Positions 8,544 to 15,781 of a DNA stretch of 64,000 nt are shown here, piece after piece. The stretch comes from JARBUG01 sp035628915 (lineage in GTDB: Bacteria; Bacillota; Sulfobacillia; Symbiobacteriales; Symbiobacteriaceae), in the NCBI GenBank assembly GCA_035628915.1, contig DASPIW010000061.1, positions 124,001-188,000 on the forward strand. The letters run 5' to 3'. The position numbers and the translations under genes were made by a program. The stretch's first letter is position 1, and every line of letters starts with the position of its first letter. The notes beneath the pieces are model-generated. The model did no database searches. It was not told the origin of the DNA and was given only the letters and a program-made list of their open reading frames with translations.

Positions 8544-9707
8544 CTACCCCTCCCTCGCCATCTCAATGCGTTCCCGCGCCCGGAGGAGCCCCATGAGCGC
8601 CACGAATCCAACGCCGGCGGTCAGGGCGACGCTGCCGGCCACGTAGTAAAGGATCTCTGTCCCGTACACGTCAACAATCCGGCCCGCGGCCATCGTCCCC
8701 AGCACGGAGGCGATGCCGCTGTTGACCAGCACCAGCAGCGCCTGTCCGCTGGTGCGCAGCTCCTCGCCGCTCATCGCCCCGACGAACCCGACGGTGGTGG
8801 GCAGGAAGATCGCGTAGGTCGCTGCCTGCAGCGACTGCAGGAGGAGCAGGGCCACCGGCGACGTTGCGGCGCCATACAGCCAGAAGCGCACAGCATAGGC
8901 AAAGCCGGAAAACGCGAGCAGCGGCAGGGGGCCAATACGCTGCGTCACTTTGCCCATCAGCATCCAGACCGGCACTTCGACGGCGGCGGCCATGCCCCAG
9001 GCCCAGCCGATCTGGTTGTTCGTTCCGCCGACCGCGGCCATATGAACCGAGAAGAAGGTGGCGTGGGCGGCGTTGGCCGTGGTAATGATACCGGAAAGCA
9101 GCAGCACCGCGAGCAGCCGCCGGTTTCGCAGGAGACCACGCACCGCGGGCCAGACCGCCCGGTTCGCCCTGACGCCGTCAGCGGGGAGCCGGCGGGTGAA
9201 GTACCAGGCGATGGCCATCAGCAGGGAGTAGGCGGGAAAGGCCCACTTCAGGGAGACCGCATCGTATAGCCGCCCCATGGCTACCGTAACCAGCAGAAAG
9301 CCGATCGAGCCCCAGAGCCGGATGACCGGGTAACTCGCCCCTGTGCGCACGGCCTCGCCCAGTGCGATCGAATCGGCGATGGGCATGATGGCGCCCGCAA
9401 AGAAGGCCCACACCGCCACCAGGGGCAGGAGGGTCCAGAACGACTGGCCGAACCACATCAGCCCGCCGGTCGCGGTCACAATCAGGAGTAAACCGGAAAG
9501 CACGCGGCCACGGTGGCCGGACCGGTCGGTGAGGGGGCCAAAAATGGGCTGGGACAGGAAGAGCAGGATGGGCGCCATGGAGATCAGCACGCTGATCTGC
9601 GTGGCTGAGAGGCCCACCTGCTTGTAATACAGGGCCAGGAATGGCGACAGGGCGCCGATCGCGCCAAATACGAAGAAAAAAACATGTGCCATATTGCGCT
9701 TATCCAC
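8544..9707 (-). CDS. MFS transporter, 12-helix, PPP/nucleoside-symporter-like
   Basis: 387 residues and hydrophobic throughout, with about twelve membrane helices. It has the loop-2-3 signature FGPLTDRSGHRGRVL of the major facilitator superfamily. The opening FFFVFGAIGALSPFLALYYKQVGLSATQISVL resembles the branch containing 3-phenylpropionate permease-like and nucleoside-symporter-like MFS proteins (MFS_1_like). The substrate is unknown. The GTG start at 9707 has only a weak ribosome site. It lies upstream of rnhB with a three-base gap and is separated from the upstream fusion gene by a hairpin. Confidence 0.85.
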   Translation of the reverse strand: MDKRNMAHVFFFVFGAIGALSPFLALYYKQVGLSATQISVLISMAPILLFLSQPIFGPLTDRSGHRGRVLSGLLLIVTATGGLMWFGQSFWTLLPLVAVWAFFAGAIMPIADSIALGEAVRTGASYPVIRLWGSIGFLLVTVAMGRLYDAVSLKWAFPAYSLLMAIAWYFTRRLPADGVRANRAVWPAVRGLLRNRRLLAVLLLSGIITTANAAHATFFSVHMAAVGGTNNQIGWAWGMAAAVEVPVWMLMGKVTQRIGPLPLLAFSGFAYAVRFWLYGAATSPVALLLLQSLQAATYAIFLPTTVGFVGAMSGEELRTSGQALLVLVNSGIASVLGTMAAGRIVDVYGTEILYYVAGSVALTAGVGFVALMGLLRARERIEMAREG

Positions 9708-9727
9708 CTTTATTGAGCGAAAGCACG

Positions 9728-9750
9728 ACGGGAGCCGGCAAGGCTCCCGT
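9728..9750 (-). terminator. Hairpin between fusion gene and MFS gene
   Basis: Stem ACGGGAGCC (9728-9736)/GGCTCCCGT (9742-9750), just after the stop of the patatin fusion gene. The minus-strand U-run is poor, so termination may be partial. Confidence 0.6.
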
Positions 9751-9752
9751 TC

Positions 9753-11705
9753 TTAAATACGCATTTCCCGGCGCAGTTCCTCCAGGCGGGCCCGAACTTC
9801 GGGTGCCATTTCGCGGGCTGCGGCGTAACCGCGCCGCATATACTCGCCGGCGCTGCGCGGGTTGAAGCTGTTCAGACCCGACACCTGGGGGCGAATCACC
9901 ACATCCGCCCATTGCAGCGAGGCGCTGATGGTCTGCCGCGTCATGATGTCGAACGCCCGCATGACCGCTTCCGCCACCGAGCGGGGCGCCCCGGACGAAA
10001 AGCCGTACTCCGTCACGTCGACTGCGATCACCATGTCGGCGCCCATCGCCCTGGCAGCGCCCGCGGGCACGTTGTTGACCACCACGCCGTCCACCAGAAG
10101 CCGGCCCTCGAACTCCACGGGCCGGAAGAGGCCAGGAATGGCGGTAGATCCGCGCACGGCGTCAGCGACCCGGCCTTCCCGAATCACCACTTCCTGGCCG
10201 GTGTTGGCGTCTGCTGCGACGGCTGCAAAGGGCAGCTTGAGGTCAGAGAAGCTGACCGGACCGATCTGCGCATCGAGAAACCGGCGCATGCGGCGGTTGG
10301 TGACGAAGCCGCCCCGGGGCCAGACGGGCTCCACCACGTCCAGCCAGCTCAGGCTCTGGGCCAGGTTCTGCATCTCCCGCCACGAAAGGCCGCCGGCATA
10401 AAGCGCTCCGATCAGCGAGCCGGAGCTTGTCCCCACCACGCAGTCAACGGGGATCCCTTCCTCCTCCAGCGCCCGGATGACGCCGATGTGCGCCGTGCCC
10501 CGCACCACGCCCCCGCCCAGCACCAGCCCTACGCGGGGGCGCCCCAGGGGGCCCGCGGGCCTGGTAAGCCGCAGGTGGTCGGGCTGAATGGTCCCGCCGG
10601 CGGCGAGCAGCGCCGCCTCGTGAATCGTTCGCTCCAGTTCGGCTACGTTGGCCTGGATGAAGCTGCAAGAGGCCAGACGCCGGAGGGCTTCGGACGCGAT
10701 CGGCGGATCGGCTGTGGAGCCGTGGCTGAACTTGCGCACGAAATGGCGCGCCAGGGCGGGGACGTCTTCGGACCGCTGCCGCAGTGCCGGGATCAGCACG
10801 GCGAAACCCTCGGCGAGGATCGCCGCTTCTACCGGCGACGGCTCCCGATCGCCGGGCGCCCCGGCCGTGGCCATAATCCGGGGAATGCGGCTGGGAACCT
10901 GACCCCGCCCGGCTCCCGCCGCCATCGGCAGAGTGGCGGCCACCGCCGCGGCCGCCTCGGGCGGCGCCTCGTCGGCGTGGCGGATCAGCAGCGTGCCATG
11001 GGCGGCCAGCTGCAGCGCCTCCGCCCATCCGCTTTCGGTAAAGGCGGAGCCCTGCATGACGATGAAGGGTCCATCCTTGCGGCTGCTGTTGTAGTGCATG
11101 CGGGCGGCGGCCAGTTCTTTGCCCGTGCCGGCTTCGCCGACGAAGACCACCGGCTCGTCCGTGCGGCTGCCCCGTGCGATGGCGGCCCGGACGCGCTGCG
11201 ACCAGGGGCCGTCGCCCACCCATTCGTGATGCGCCCGGGCGCCCTGCCGGGCGATGTGGTCCGACAGCGACCGCTCCCGCAGGCGGGTTCGGTGCAGCCG
11301 CAACTCCGCTTCATGGGCCCGTGCGCTGAGGGCCACCAGGAGCTTGCGGGCCACGCCGTCGTTTCGCTCCAGAAGCTGCTGCAGCCCCTCCGGGCGAATG
11401 CGAATCAGGCTGGTCATCTCCCGCGCAATCGCCGTCGCTGTCGCCGGCTCGCCCAACAGGACGGCCAGTTCCCCGAAAAAGCCGCCCGGGCCCAGCAGCG
11501 CGATCCGGGTAGGAACTTCCCCGGCCAGCAATAGTTCAACCTGGCCCCGTACGACCAGGAAGAAGTCAATCTCAGCTTCGCCCTGCCGGACAATGACTTC
11601 AGCGGGCTGGTGCCATGTCCAGCGGCAGTAGTCCGCCAGTTGCTCCAGCGCAACTTCGTCAAGGCCTGATAGCAGAGGCAGTTCACGCAACGCTTCCAGG
11701 GTCAT
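9753..11705 (-). CDS. Fusion protein: cNMP-binding domain, degenerate NtrC-type AAA+ and patatin-like lipase
   Basis: 650 residues from the ATG at 11705; the frame stays open to a TTG at 11783, but that extension has no ribosome site. Residues 10-125 are a cyclic-nucleotide-binding beta-roll (GEAEIDFFLVVRGQVELL, LGPGGFFGELAVLLGEPATAT). Residues 165-380 match the sigma-54-activator AAA+ domain: Walker A GEAGTGKE at 190-197 and the ALRQRSEDVPALARHFVRKF segment. The GAFTGA loop region is deleted and Walker B is altered (GTLLIRHADEAP). Residues 388-600 form a patatin domain with oxyanion loop GLVLGGGVVRGTAH, nucleophile Ser427 in GTSSG and Asp539 in the DG motif. It probably is a cytoplasmic lipid acyl hydrolase gated by cyclic nucleotide and ATP. 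No DNA-binding helix is present. Confidence 0.9.
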   Translation of the reverse strand: MTLEALRELPLLSGLDEVALEQLADYCRWTWHQPAEVIVRQGEAEIDFFLVVRGQVELLLAGEVPTRIALLGPGGFFGELAVLLGEPATATAIAREMTSLIRIRPEGLQQLLERNDGVARKLLVALSARAHEAELRLHRTRLRERSLSDHIARQGARAHHEWVGDGPWSQRVRAAIARGSRTDEPVVFVGEAGTGKELAAARMHYNSSRKDGPFIVMQGSAFTESGWAEALQLAAHGTLLIRHADEAPPEAAAAVAATLPMAAGAGRGQVPSRIPRIMATAGAPGDREPSPVEAAILAEGFAVLIPALRQRSEDVPALARHFVRKFSHGSTADPPIASEALRRLASCSFIQANVAELERTIHEAALLAAGGTIQPDHLRLTRPAGPLGRPRVGLVLGGGVVRGTAHIGVIRALEEEGIPVDCVVGTSSGSLIGALYAGGLSWREMQNLAQSLSWLDVVEPVWPRGGFVTNRRMRRFLDAQIGPVSFSDLKLPFAAVAADANTGQEVVIREGRVADAVRGSTAIPGLFRPVEFEGRLLVDGVVVNNVPAGAARAMGADMVIAVDVTEYGFSSGAPRSVAEAVMRAFDIMTRQTISASLQWADVVIRPQVSGLNSFNPRSAGEYMRRGYAAAREMAPEVRARLEELRREMRI

Positions 11706-11807
11706 CGCACCATCACCACCCGCGGCTTGCAAAAGTCCTTGATTGCAGACGGTGCAGGCACCGGGGAGGTTCCCACAAAACAAGAAATATTTCAGGGCCT
11801 CGCCTGC

Positions 11808-12479
11808 CTAGCGTGGCTGGTCGTGCGTAACTCGGCCGTCGCCCGTAATGGGAATGACCGGACCCAGGAAGACCGGCTTGCGGTGAATCAGCCACTCGCC
11901 GAAGGCCTTGACGCGGGCCAGTACTTCCCGTGCCGCGTAGTACTCCGCCTTGTCGTAGACCCACCGGTCGGCCACGACGCCATCCGCCTCCAGGCCCATC
12001 CGCCTGGCCAGCCAGATGGCCCGGGGCAAGTGGAACGCCTGCGTCACCACCACGGTCGAGTGGACCTGGAAGACGTCCCGGGCGCGGTACATCGAATCGT
12101 AGGTGTCAAACCCGGCATGATCCATGAAGATATCTTCCGGCGGCACGCCCTTGGCTTCGAGGAACCGGCGCATGGCGTTGACTTCATCGTATTCGACACG
12201 GCCGTGGTCGCCGCTAATGAGTATCTTCTCGACCTTTCCCGCCTGATACAGGTCCCAGGCGGTCAGCAGCCTGTCTTCAACCATGGTGGATGGCCGGCCG
12301 TCCGGAAAGACGTAGGCGCCCAGCACGAGGGCGGCCTGCGCGGGCCGGACGTCCGCTACCGGGAGGATTCCGGCCTTACCGCCGTAGTAGACCACAGCAT
12401 TGGCACTGCCGGCTGCCAGAAGGCCGGCAGCCACCAGAGAGGCACCCCATTTTAGTAACCGCTTTGCGGGCTTGTGCAC
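11808..12479 (-). CDS. SanA/YdcF-like DUF218 membrane-anchored protein
   Basis: 223 residues from GTG with GAGAGGGG upstream. An N-terminal membrane segment (residues 8-30) is followed by a DUF218 domain: AALVLGAYVFPDGRPSTMVEDRL, KILISGDHG and VVVTQAFHLPRAIWLARRMG. The same set defines SanA and related proteins tied to envelope barrier function and vancomycin sensitivity in enterobacteria. The domain should face the outside of the membrane. The catalytic role of the family is unsettled. It is divergent to the small secreted peptide gene at 12601. Confidence 0.88.
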   Translation of the reverse strand: MHKPAKRLLKWGASLVAAGLLAAGSANAVVYYGGKAGILPVADVRPAQAALVLGAYVFPDGRPSTMVEDRLLTAWDLYQAGKVEKILISGDHGRVEYDEVNAMRRFLEAKGVPPEDIFMDHAGFDTYDSMYRARDVFQVHSTVVVTQAFHLPRAIWLARRMGLEADGVVADRWVYDKAEYYAAREVLARVKAFGEWLIHRKPVFLGPVIPITGDGRVTHDQPR

Positions 12480-12547
12480 AATATGAACCCCTCTCTTGTG
12501 AGCTTACCAGGTGCCATAAAAATTCCCTAAAATGTCCCAGGGAGATA

Positions 12548-12576
12548 TTGCCAATGTTCTCTTTACGTGCTATCCT
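12548..12576 (+). promoter_or_regulatory. Sigma-70-type promoter of the small peptide gene
   Basis: TTGCCA (12548-12553), a 17-base spacer and TATCCT (12571-12576), ending 24 bases before the peptide ATG. Confidence 0.6.
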
Positions 12577-12600
12577 TTGAATCAGGGGGTGTTCCATCAT

Positions 12601-12735
12601 ATGAAAAAGATCAGGGGGATCGTGGTTCTCGCGGCGGTGCTGGCAGTCTTGGCTTTTGCTTCCGTGGTGCAGGCCGGTGGGCCCGGTGGAGTGACTACCC
12701 AGGGCTGTGATAACATCGTGTGGTGCACTCACTAG
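12601..12735 (+). CDS. Small secreted peptide precursor with two cysteines (44 aa)
   Basis: ATG with an AGGGGGTG ribosome site, a promoter before it and a strong terminator after it make a complete one-gene unit. The 44 residues begin MKKIRG, followed by a hydrophobic core and a classical signal-peptidase site (VVQA|GG) near residue 25. The predicted mature peptide is 19 residues: a GGPGG start, then GCDNIVWCTH with two cysteines five residues apart that could form a disulfide. It could be a signalling or antimicrobial peptide; no processing, immunity or export gene is adjacent, so its role is unknown. An in-frame ATG at 12532 lacks a ribosome site and would disrupt the signal peptide. Confidence 0.7.
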   Translation: MKKIRGIVVLAAVLAVLAFASVVQAGGPGGVTTQGCDNIVWCTH

Positions 12736-12748
12736 CCGAAAGCAAGAA

Positions 12749-12781
12749 GGAAGGGCGCATGGGGGTGCGCCCTTCCTTTTT
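12749..12781 (+). terminator. Strong intrinsic terminator after the peptide gene
   Basis: Stem GGAAGGGCGCA (12749-12759)/TGCGCCCTTCC (12766-12776), loop of six, then TTTTT. It is shared with the convergent yrrT-like gene that ends four bases later. Confidence 0.95.
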
Positions 12782-12784
12782 GTT

Positions 12785-13453
12785 TTACACGGAGGCCCGG
12801 CTTCCCTTCCTGGCGACGAGGATCCACACCCATTCGTTCACCTGCTCGACATAGACCGAGCAGCCCTGTGCAGCAAAAATCGATGTAAGCAGGCCAATGG
12901 TCGGGTAGTACTCCTCTTCGATCTCCCGAACCAGCTCTTCCTTGCCTGCGGCGGCGTAACGCTCGATCATGACCTGCCTGGCGGCCCCGTCGGCCCAGGC
13001 GATGTCCCCCAGGACGATAATGCCGCCGCCCCGCAGGACCCGGAGCATCTCCCGGGCGCCCCGGGCTTTCGCATCATCGGTCAGATGATGAAACGCATAC
13101 GATGAGACCACTGCATCCACCGACTCGGTTGGTACGGGCAGGTCGAGGAACTGCCCTTCCAGCACGGGCACATCGCCCAGCTTGTTCCGGGCTTGCTGGC
13201 GCATGGCGGCCGACGGCTCCACAGCCACGACTGAGGCCCCCCGGCTCAGCAGCACACGGGCCAGGTTTCCCGTGCCGGTGCCGACGTCCAGCACGTGCCG
13301 CCCCGGCTCCGCCCCGGCCAGGGCGGCGATCCGCTCCAGTACCTCCTCGTATTGCTCAAAGCCGTCGGCCGGCTCGGCACGGAAGACGGTCTCATCGTAG
13401 GTCGGCGCCCACTGGTCGAATATGGCCATGAAGTCAGCGTGGCCAAGGCCCAT
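12785..13453 (-). CDS. yrrT: SAM-dependent methyltransferase, YrrT-like
   Basis: 222 residues from ATG 13453, which has GGGAGGAGA upstream; the frame stays open further but without a ribosome site. It is a class I methyltransferase: FDQWAPTYDETV opening, SAM-binding motif I VLDVGTGTGNLARVL, the VAVEPSAAMRQQA acidic-loop motif, then VSSYAFHHLTDDAK and an EEEYYPTIGLLTSIF stretch. These last segments match my recollection of Bacillus YrrT, a protein linked to methionine-to-cysteine recycling. Here it is not next to mtnN or mccAB, so the role is inferred from similarity only. An inverted repeat lies 69-94 bases upstream of the start. Confidence 0.8.
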   Translation of the reverse strand: MGLGHADFMAIFDQWAPTYDETVFRAEPADGFEQYEEVLERIAALAGAEPGRHVLDVGTGTGNLARVLLSRGASVVAVEPSAAMRQQARNKLGDVPVLEGQFLDLPVPTESVDAVVSSYAFHHLTDDAKARGAREMLRVLRGGGIIVLGDIAWADGAARQVMIERYAAAGKEELVREIEEEYYPTIGLLTSIFAAQGCSVYVEQVNEWVWILVARKGSRASV

Positions 13454-13521
13454 CAGGTTCTCCTCCCGTCTTTGCCCCCCCGGCCTGCTGACCGGAGGCA
13501 TTTCCGTGCATTCATATCGGA

Positions 13522-13547
13522 ATACTCTGCTATTACCTCCAGAGTAT
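13522..13547. promoter_or_regulatory. Inverted repeat upstream of the yrrT-like gene
   Basis: ATACTCTG (13522-13529) and CAGAGTAT (13540-13547), perfect eight-base arms with a ten-base centre. Position and symmetry suit an operator; the regulator is unknown. Confidence 0.45.
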
Positions 13548-13582
13548 GCGGAAGGAGCTTGGCTGTCAACCGCCCATACGCA

Positions 13583-13614
13583 GGCGGCGCCCGGTTTTCG
13601 CCCCGGGCGCCGCC
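13583..13614 (-). terminator. Stable hairpin after the lipoprotein gene
   Basis: Twelve-base perfect stem (13583-13594 with 13603-13614) nine bases beyond the stop of the minus-strand lipoprotein gene. It lacks a U-run, so termination efficiency is uncertain. Confidence 0.5.
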
Positions 13615-13622
13615 AGTTCCCT

Positions 13623-13952
13623 CTACTTGATGTCGACCGTCTTTTCCTTGCTGACGCCGAAGTAGTTGTGCCGGGGGTCGCTCAACTGAATGGTAATCCT
13701 GTGAGTCCCCAGCGCCACCTTCGGAATCGTGTACGACTTGCTGTAGATCATCGTTTCCGGGCCATCATCGAGCCGGATGTGGACATGGCCGTCCTGGGGC
13801 ACGCGGAAGGTGCCCGTCTCCACCCTGACGGTCAGTCCCGCGCCTTTCTGCTCCACGGTGAAGTCGAACTCCGGCTGGGGCCGTGCCGCCCGACACCCTG
13901 CGAGCAGCAACAGCACTGCCGCGAGCCACCCCAGCACCATCGCCCGCCGCAT
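13623..13952 (-). CDS. Small lipoprotein of unknown function
   Basis: 109 residues from ATG 13952 with AGGAGG six bases upstream. The N-terminus MRRAMVLGWLAAVLLLLAGC is a lipoprotein signal with lipobox LAGC, so the mature protein is tethered outside the membrane. The rest is a small beta-rich domain (VRVETGTFRVP, GHVHIRLDDGPETMIYSKSYTI, GTHRITIQLSDPRH), resembling YtkA/DUF4399-type exported domains sometimes found with copper or respiratory functions; this is a weak resemblance. The start lies one base after the stop of the upstream gene, so the two are translationally coupled and probably act together. Confidence 0.7.
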   Translation of the reverse strand: MRRAMVLGWLAAVLLLLAGCRAARPQPEFDFTVEQKGAGLTVRVETGTFRVPQDGHVHIRLDDGPETMIYSKSYTIPKVALGTHRITIQLSDPRHNYFGVSKEKTVDIK

Positions 13953-13953
13953 G

Positions 13954-14460
13954 CTACGCCTCCTCTTCTTCGCCGGTCCGCTGCCGCCGAATGGCGACCA
14001 CCGTGGCGACAATCACAACCAGCGCCGCCGCACCGTAGAAAATCGGTCCCCACACCGAGTGCTTCAGCGGCGGATCGATGGGAATCATGCCCACCAGGGT
14101 CTCGGCAAGCTCTTCATCTGCCCTGACTCGCAGGCCGCCCCGGTAAAGCTCATCAAAGACTGTGATTTCGACGACGATATCGAATGTATCGGTATTGGGC
14201 GGCACCAGGGCGCCCCTGTATGTACCCGGCTCAAGCTCCTTCAGGGTGGCGGGCGGCCCCTTTTTCCGGGAGTCGGGGGGCGCGGCCGTCACTGTGGCCG
14301 TGGCCCCTTCCACCGCCGCGCCGTATACGTCCATGACCCTCACGGTCAGCTCATCGCCCTGGAGCGAGAAGGCTGCCACGGTGCTCAGGTTATGGGCCTT
14401 GGCTGCGGTCGCCACGAACAGCATGAGCACGATGGCCAGCCCAACTACAATTCGCCTCAC
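13954..14460 (-). CDS. Exported protein with C-terminal membrane anchor
   Basis: 168 residues. A signal peptide (MRRIVVGLAIVLMLFVATAAKA, cleaved before HNLS) is followed by a beta-rich domain with DELTVRVMDVYGAAVEGATVTV-like strands and an EPGTYRGALVPPNTDTFDIVVEITV half. It ends in one membrane helix (near residues 137-159) and a short charged tail. The overall form is a periplasm-facing, carboxypeptidase-regulatory-like sandwich held at the membrane. It is co-transcribed with the following lipoprotein gene. A mature N-terminal histidine could bind copper, but that is speculation. No family is assigned. Confidence 0.65.
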   Translation of the reverse strand: MRRIVVGLAIVLMLFVATAAKAHNLSTVAAFSLQGDELTVRVMDVYGAAVEGATATVTAAPPDSRKKGPPATLKELEPGTYRGALVPPNTDTFDIVVEITVFDELYRGGLRVRADEELAETLVGMIPIDPPLKHSVWGPIFYGAAALVVIVATVVAIRRQRTGEEEEA

Positions 14461-14503
14461 CCCTATGCCCCCTTGTTAGGGCCATTGGAACAGTATACAT
14501 TCT

Positions 14504-14624
14504 TACCACAGATTATCGGATTGATTACACAGATTAATACAACATTAATATGGAATTTTTGGTTTCCCGTGTTCTTGTTCCTTCATCTGTATGTTCCGCG
14601 ATCTGTGTAATCTGTGGCAATCTA
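14504..14624. repeat. Inverted-repeat element A
   Basis: The left end carries CCACAGATT and ACACAGATT (14506-14535) and the right end carries their reverse complements (about 14600-14618), enclosing an AT-rich centre. The ends share the pattern CCACRGA...ACACRGA with the larger element at 30878-31133. The rest of the 14461-14691 gap is spacer and the sufR terminator. Confidence 0.55.
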
Positions 14625-14656
14625 ATGCCCTTTTCCCCAACTCCATCAGTATAGAC

Positions 14657-14687
14657 GAAAACCCGGCGGTAGCCGTTACCGCCGGGT
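14657..14687 (-). terminator. Intrinsic terminator of the sufR-like gene
   Basis: Stem ACCCGGCGGTA (14661-14671)/TACCGCCGGGT (14677-14687), with AAAA at 14657-14660 giving the minus-strand U-run, right after the regulator stop. Confidence 0.88.
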
Positions 14688-14691
14688 GATT

Positions 14692-15396
14692 TCATAGCTG
14701 CGACCCGGGGACGGGGCCGCCGACTTCGTACACGCACTCCTTGGCGCCCCGGGGCACCGACTCCGCCTGGGTCACCTTGGGCTGCGCCTCCGCCACGGCC
14801 AGGGTAATGCCCTCCACCATCGCCTTGCACAGGTGACAGACCTGCTCGGGGTGAACGGCGGCGACTTCCCGGAAGCCGCAGGTCTTCAGCACCAGGGTCC
14901 AGGAGCCGTCCTCCGCACGGGCCACGTGGGTCATAATGCCCAGGCGGTGCAGCGCCTCGGCGCACGTGCGGACCAGTTCTTCCTGCTGGGCGGCGGTCAC
15001 CGCTGCCGCCTCCTGCCCCAGCCGCTTGCCGAAAGTCCGCCCGATTTGCTCAATCGCTTCCTTTGCCCCATCGCCCAGGAGGGCCAGCGACTGCACCAGC
15101 AGGTTGGCCAGGAGCTGGAAATCGCGGGCCGGCACCGTCAGCGACACGGCACTGCCCGACGGCGAGTACAGGTAGCCGGGCCGCCCGCCCTTGCCGGTCT
15201 TTTCGGCCATGGCTGCGAGCAGGCCGATATCCGCCAGCTTATTGAGGTGCGTGCGCGCCACATTGGGATGGAGTTCGAACTTCTCGGCCACCTCAGCCGC
15301 CGTGACGGGATGCGCCGCCGTCAACACATATTGATAGATGTTATAGCGGGTGGGGTCGGCCAGGACCGCACTCACTTTCTGCGGGTCCCTTTCCAT
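14692..15396 (-). CDS. sufR: SufR-like Fe-S-sensing transcriptional repressor
   Basis: 234 residues. Residues 8-65 form a winged helix-turn-helix of the ArsR/DeoR type (LADPTRYNIYQYVL, VTAAEVAEKFELHPNVARTHLNKLADIGLL). The C-terminal half has Cys145, Cys173, Cys187, Cys190 and Cys221; the CHLC pair with Cys173 could hold an Fe-S cluster as in cyanobacterial and actinobacterial SufR, although the cysteine spacing is not identical to what I recall. It is divergent to sufCDSUB, and two matching inverted repeats sit in the shared intergenic region. It most likely represses the suf operon when Fe-S clusters are sufficient. Confidence 0.8.
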   Translation of the reverse strand: MERDPQKVSAVLADPTRYNIYQYVLTAAHPVTAAEVAEKFELHPNVARTHLNKLADIGLLAAMAEKTGKGGRPGYLYSPSGSAVSLTVPARDFQLLANLLVQSLALLGDGAKEAIEQIGRTFGKRLGQEAAAVTAAQQEELVRTCAEALHRLGIMTHVARAEDGSWTLVLKTCGFREVAAVHPEQVCHLCKAMVEGITLAVAEAQPKVTQAESVPRGAKECVYEVGGPVPGSQL

Positions 15397-15503
15397 CGCT
15401 CTACCCTCCAGTCAATTGAGAATCACTCTCAACGCCGTCTCCCGAGAATCGGCGATATCGTCTAATGATTTGGAAGCACGAAAAAGACGCTTAGGAATGA
15501 GGA

Positions 15504-15525
15504 TTACACTATTGACACAGTGTAA
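15504..15525. promoter_or_regulatory. Putative SufR operator 1
   Basis: TTACACT (15504-15510), eight bases, AGTGTAA (15519-15525). It overlaps the -35 box of the suf promoter, so binding would block RNA polymerase. Confidence 0.75.
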
Positions 15526-15541
15526 ACACAGTCAATACAAT
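15512..15541 (+). promoter_or_regulatory. Sigma-70-type promoter of the suf operon
   Basis: TTGACA (15512-15517), an 18-base spacer and TACAAT (15536-15541). The leader to sufC would be about 230 bases. Confidence 0.78.
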
Positions 15542-15579
15542 GAGACCGAAGCAGATAGCTGGGGACCGCACTGTGTCCA

Positions 15580-15605
15580 TTTTACACTACAGTGACAGTG
15601 TAAAA
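15580..15605. promoter_or_regulatory. Putative SufR operator 2
   Basis: TTTTACACT (15580-15588), eight bases, AGTGTAAAA (15597-15605): the same core arms and spacing as operator 1, 78 bases downstream, within the transcribed leader. Confidence 0.75.
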
Positions 15606-15781
15606 CAAGGTGCCGTCTGCGTGGAGTCTGCGTAGTTCCGAATCCGCACTTCCCGCTGCCGGGCCCCCGCCCGACGGTGTGAAATATAGATCTCCCGGCC
15701 GAGCCTGGCCGGTAATCCCTTTGGCCCTCTGCCAACCCAGTTTTCTGATTGTTCGTCTGTGAACGAAAGGAGTAGAACACC

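Noticed and set aside
13454..13513. Short minus-strand leader peptide ending TGATG at the yrrT-like start
   Set aside because: The possible ribosome site is about 15 bases from its ATG and the composition is uninformative; not enough to call a gene.
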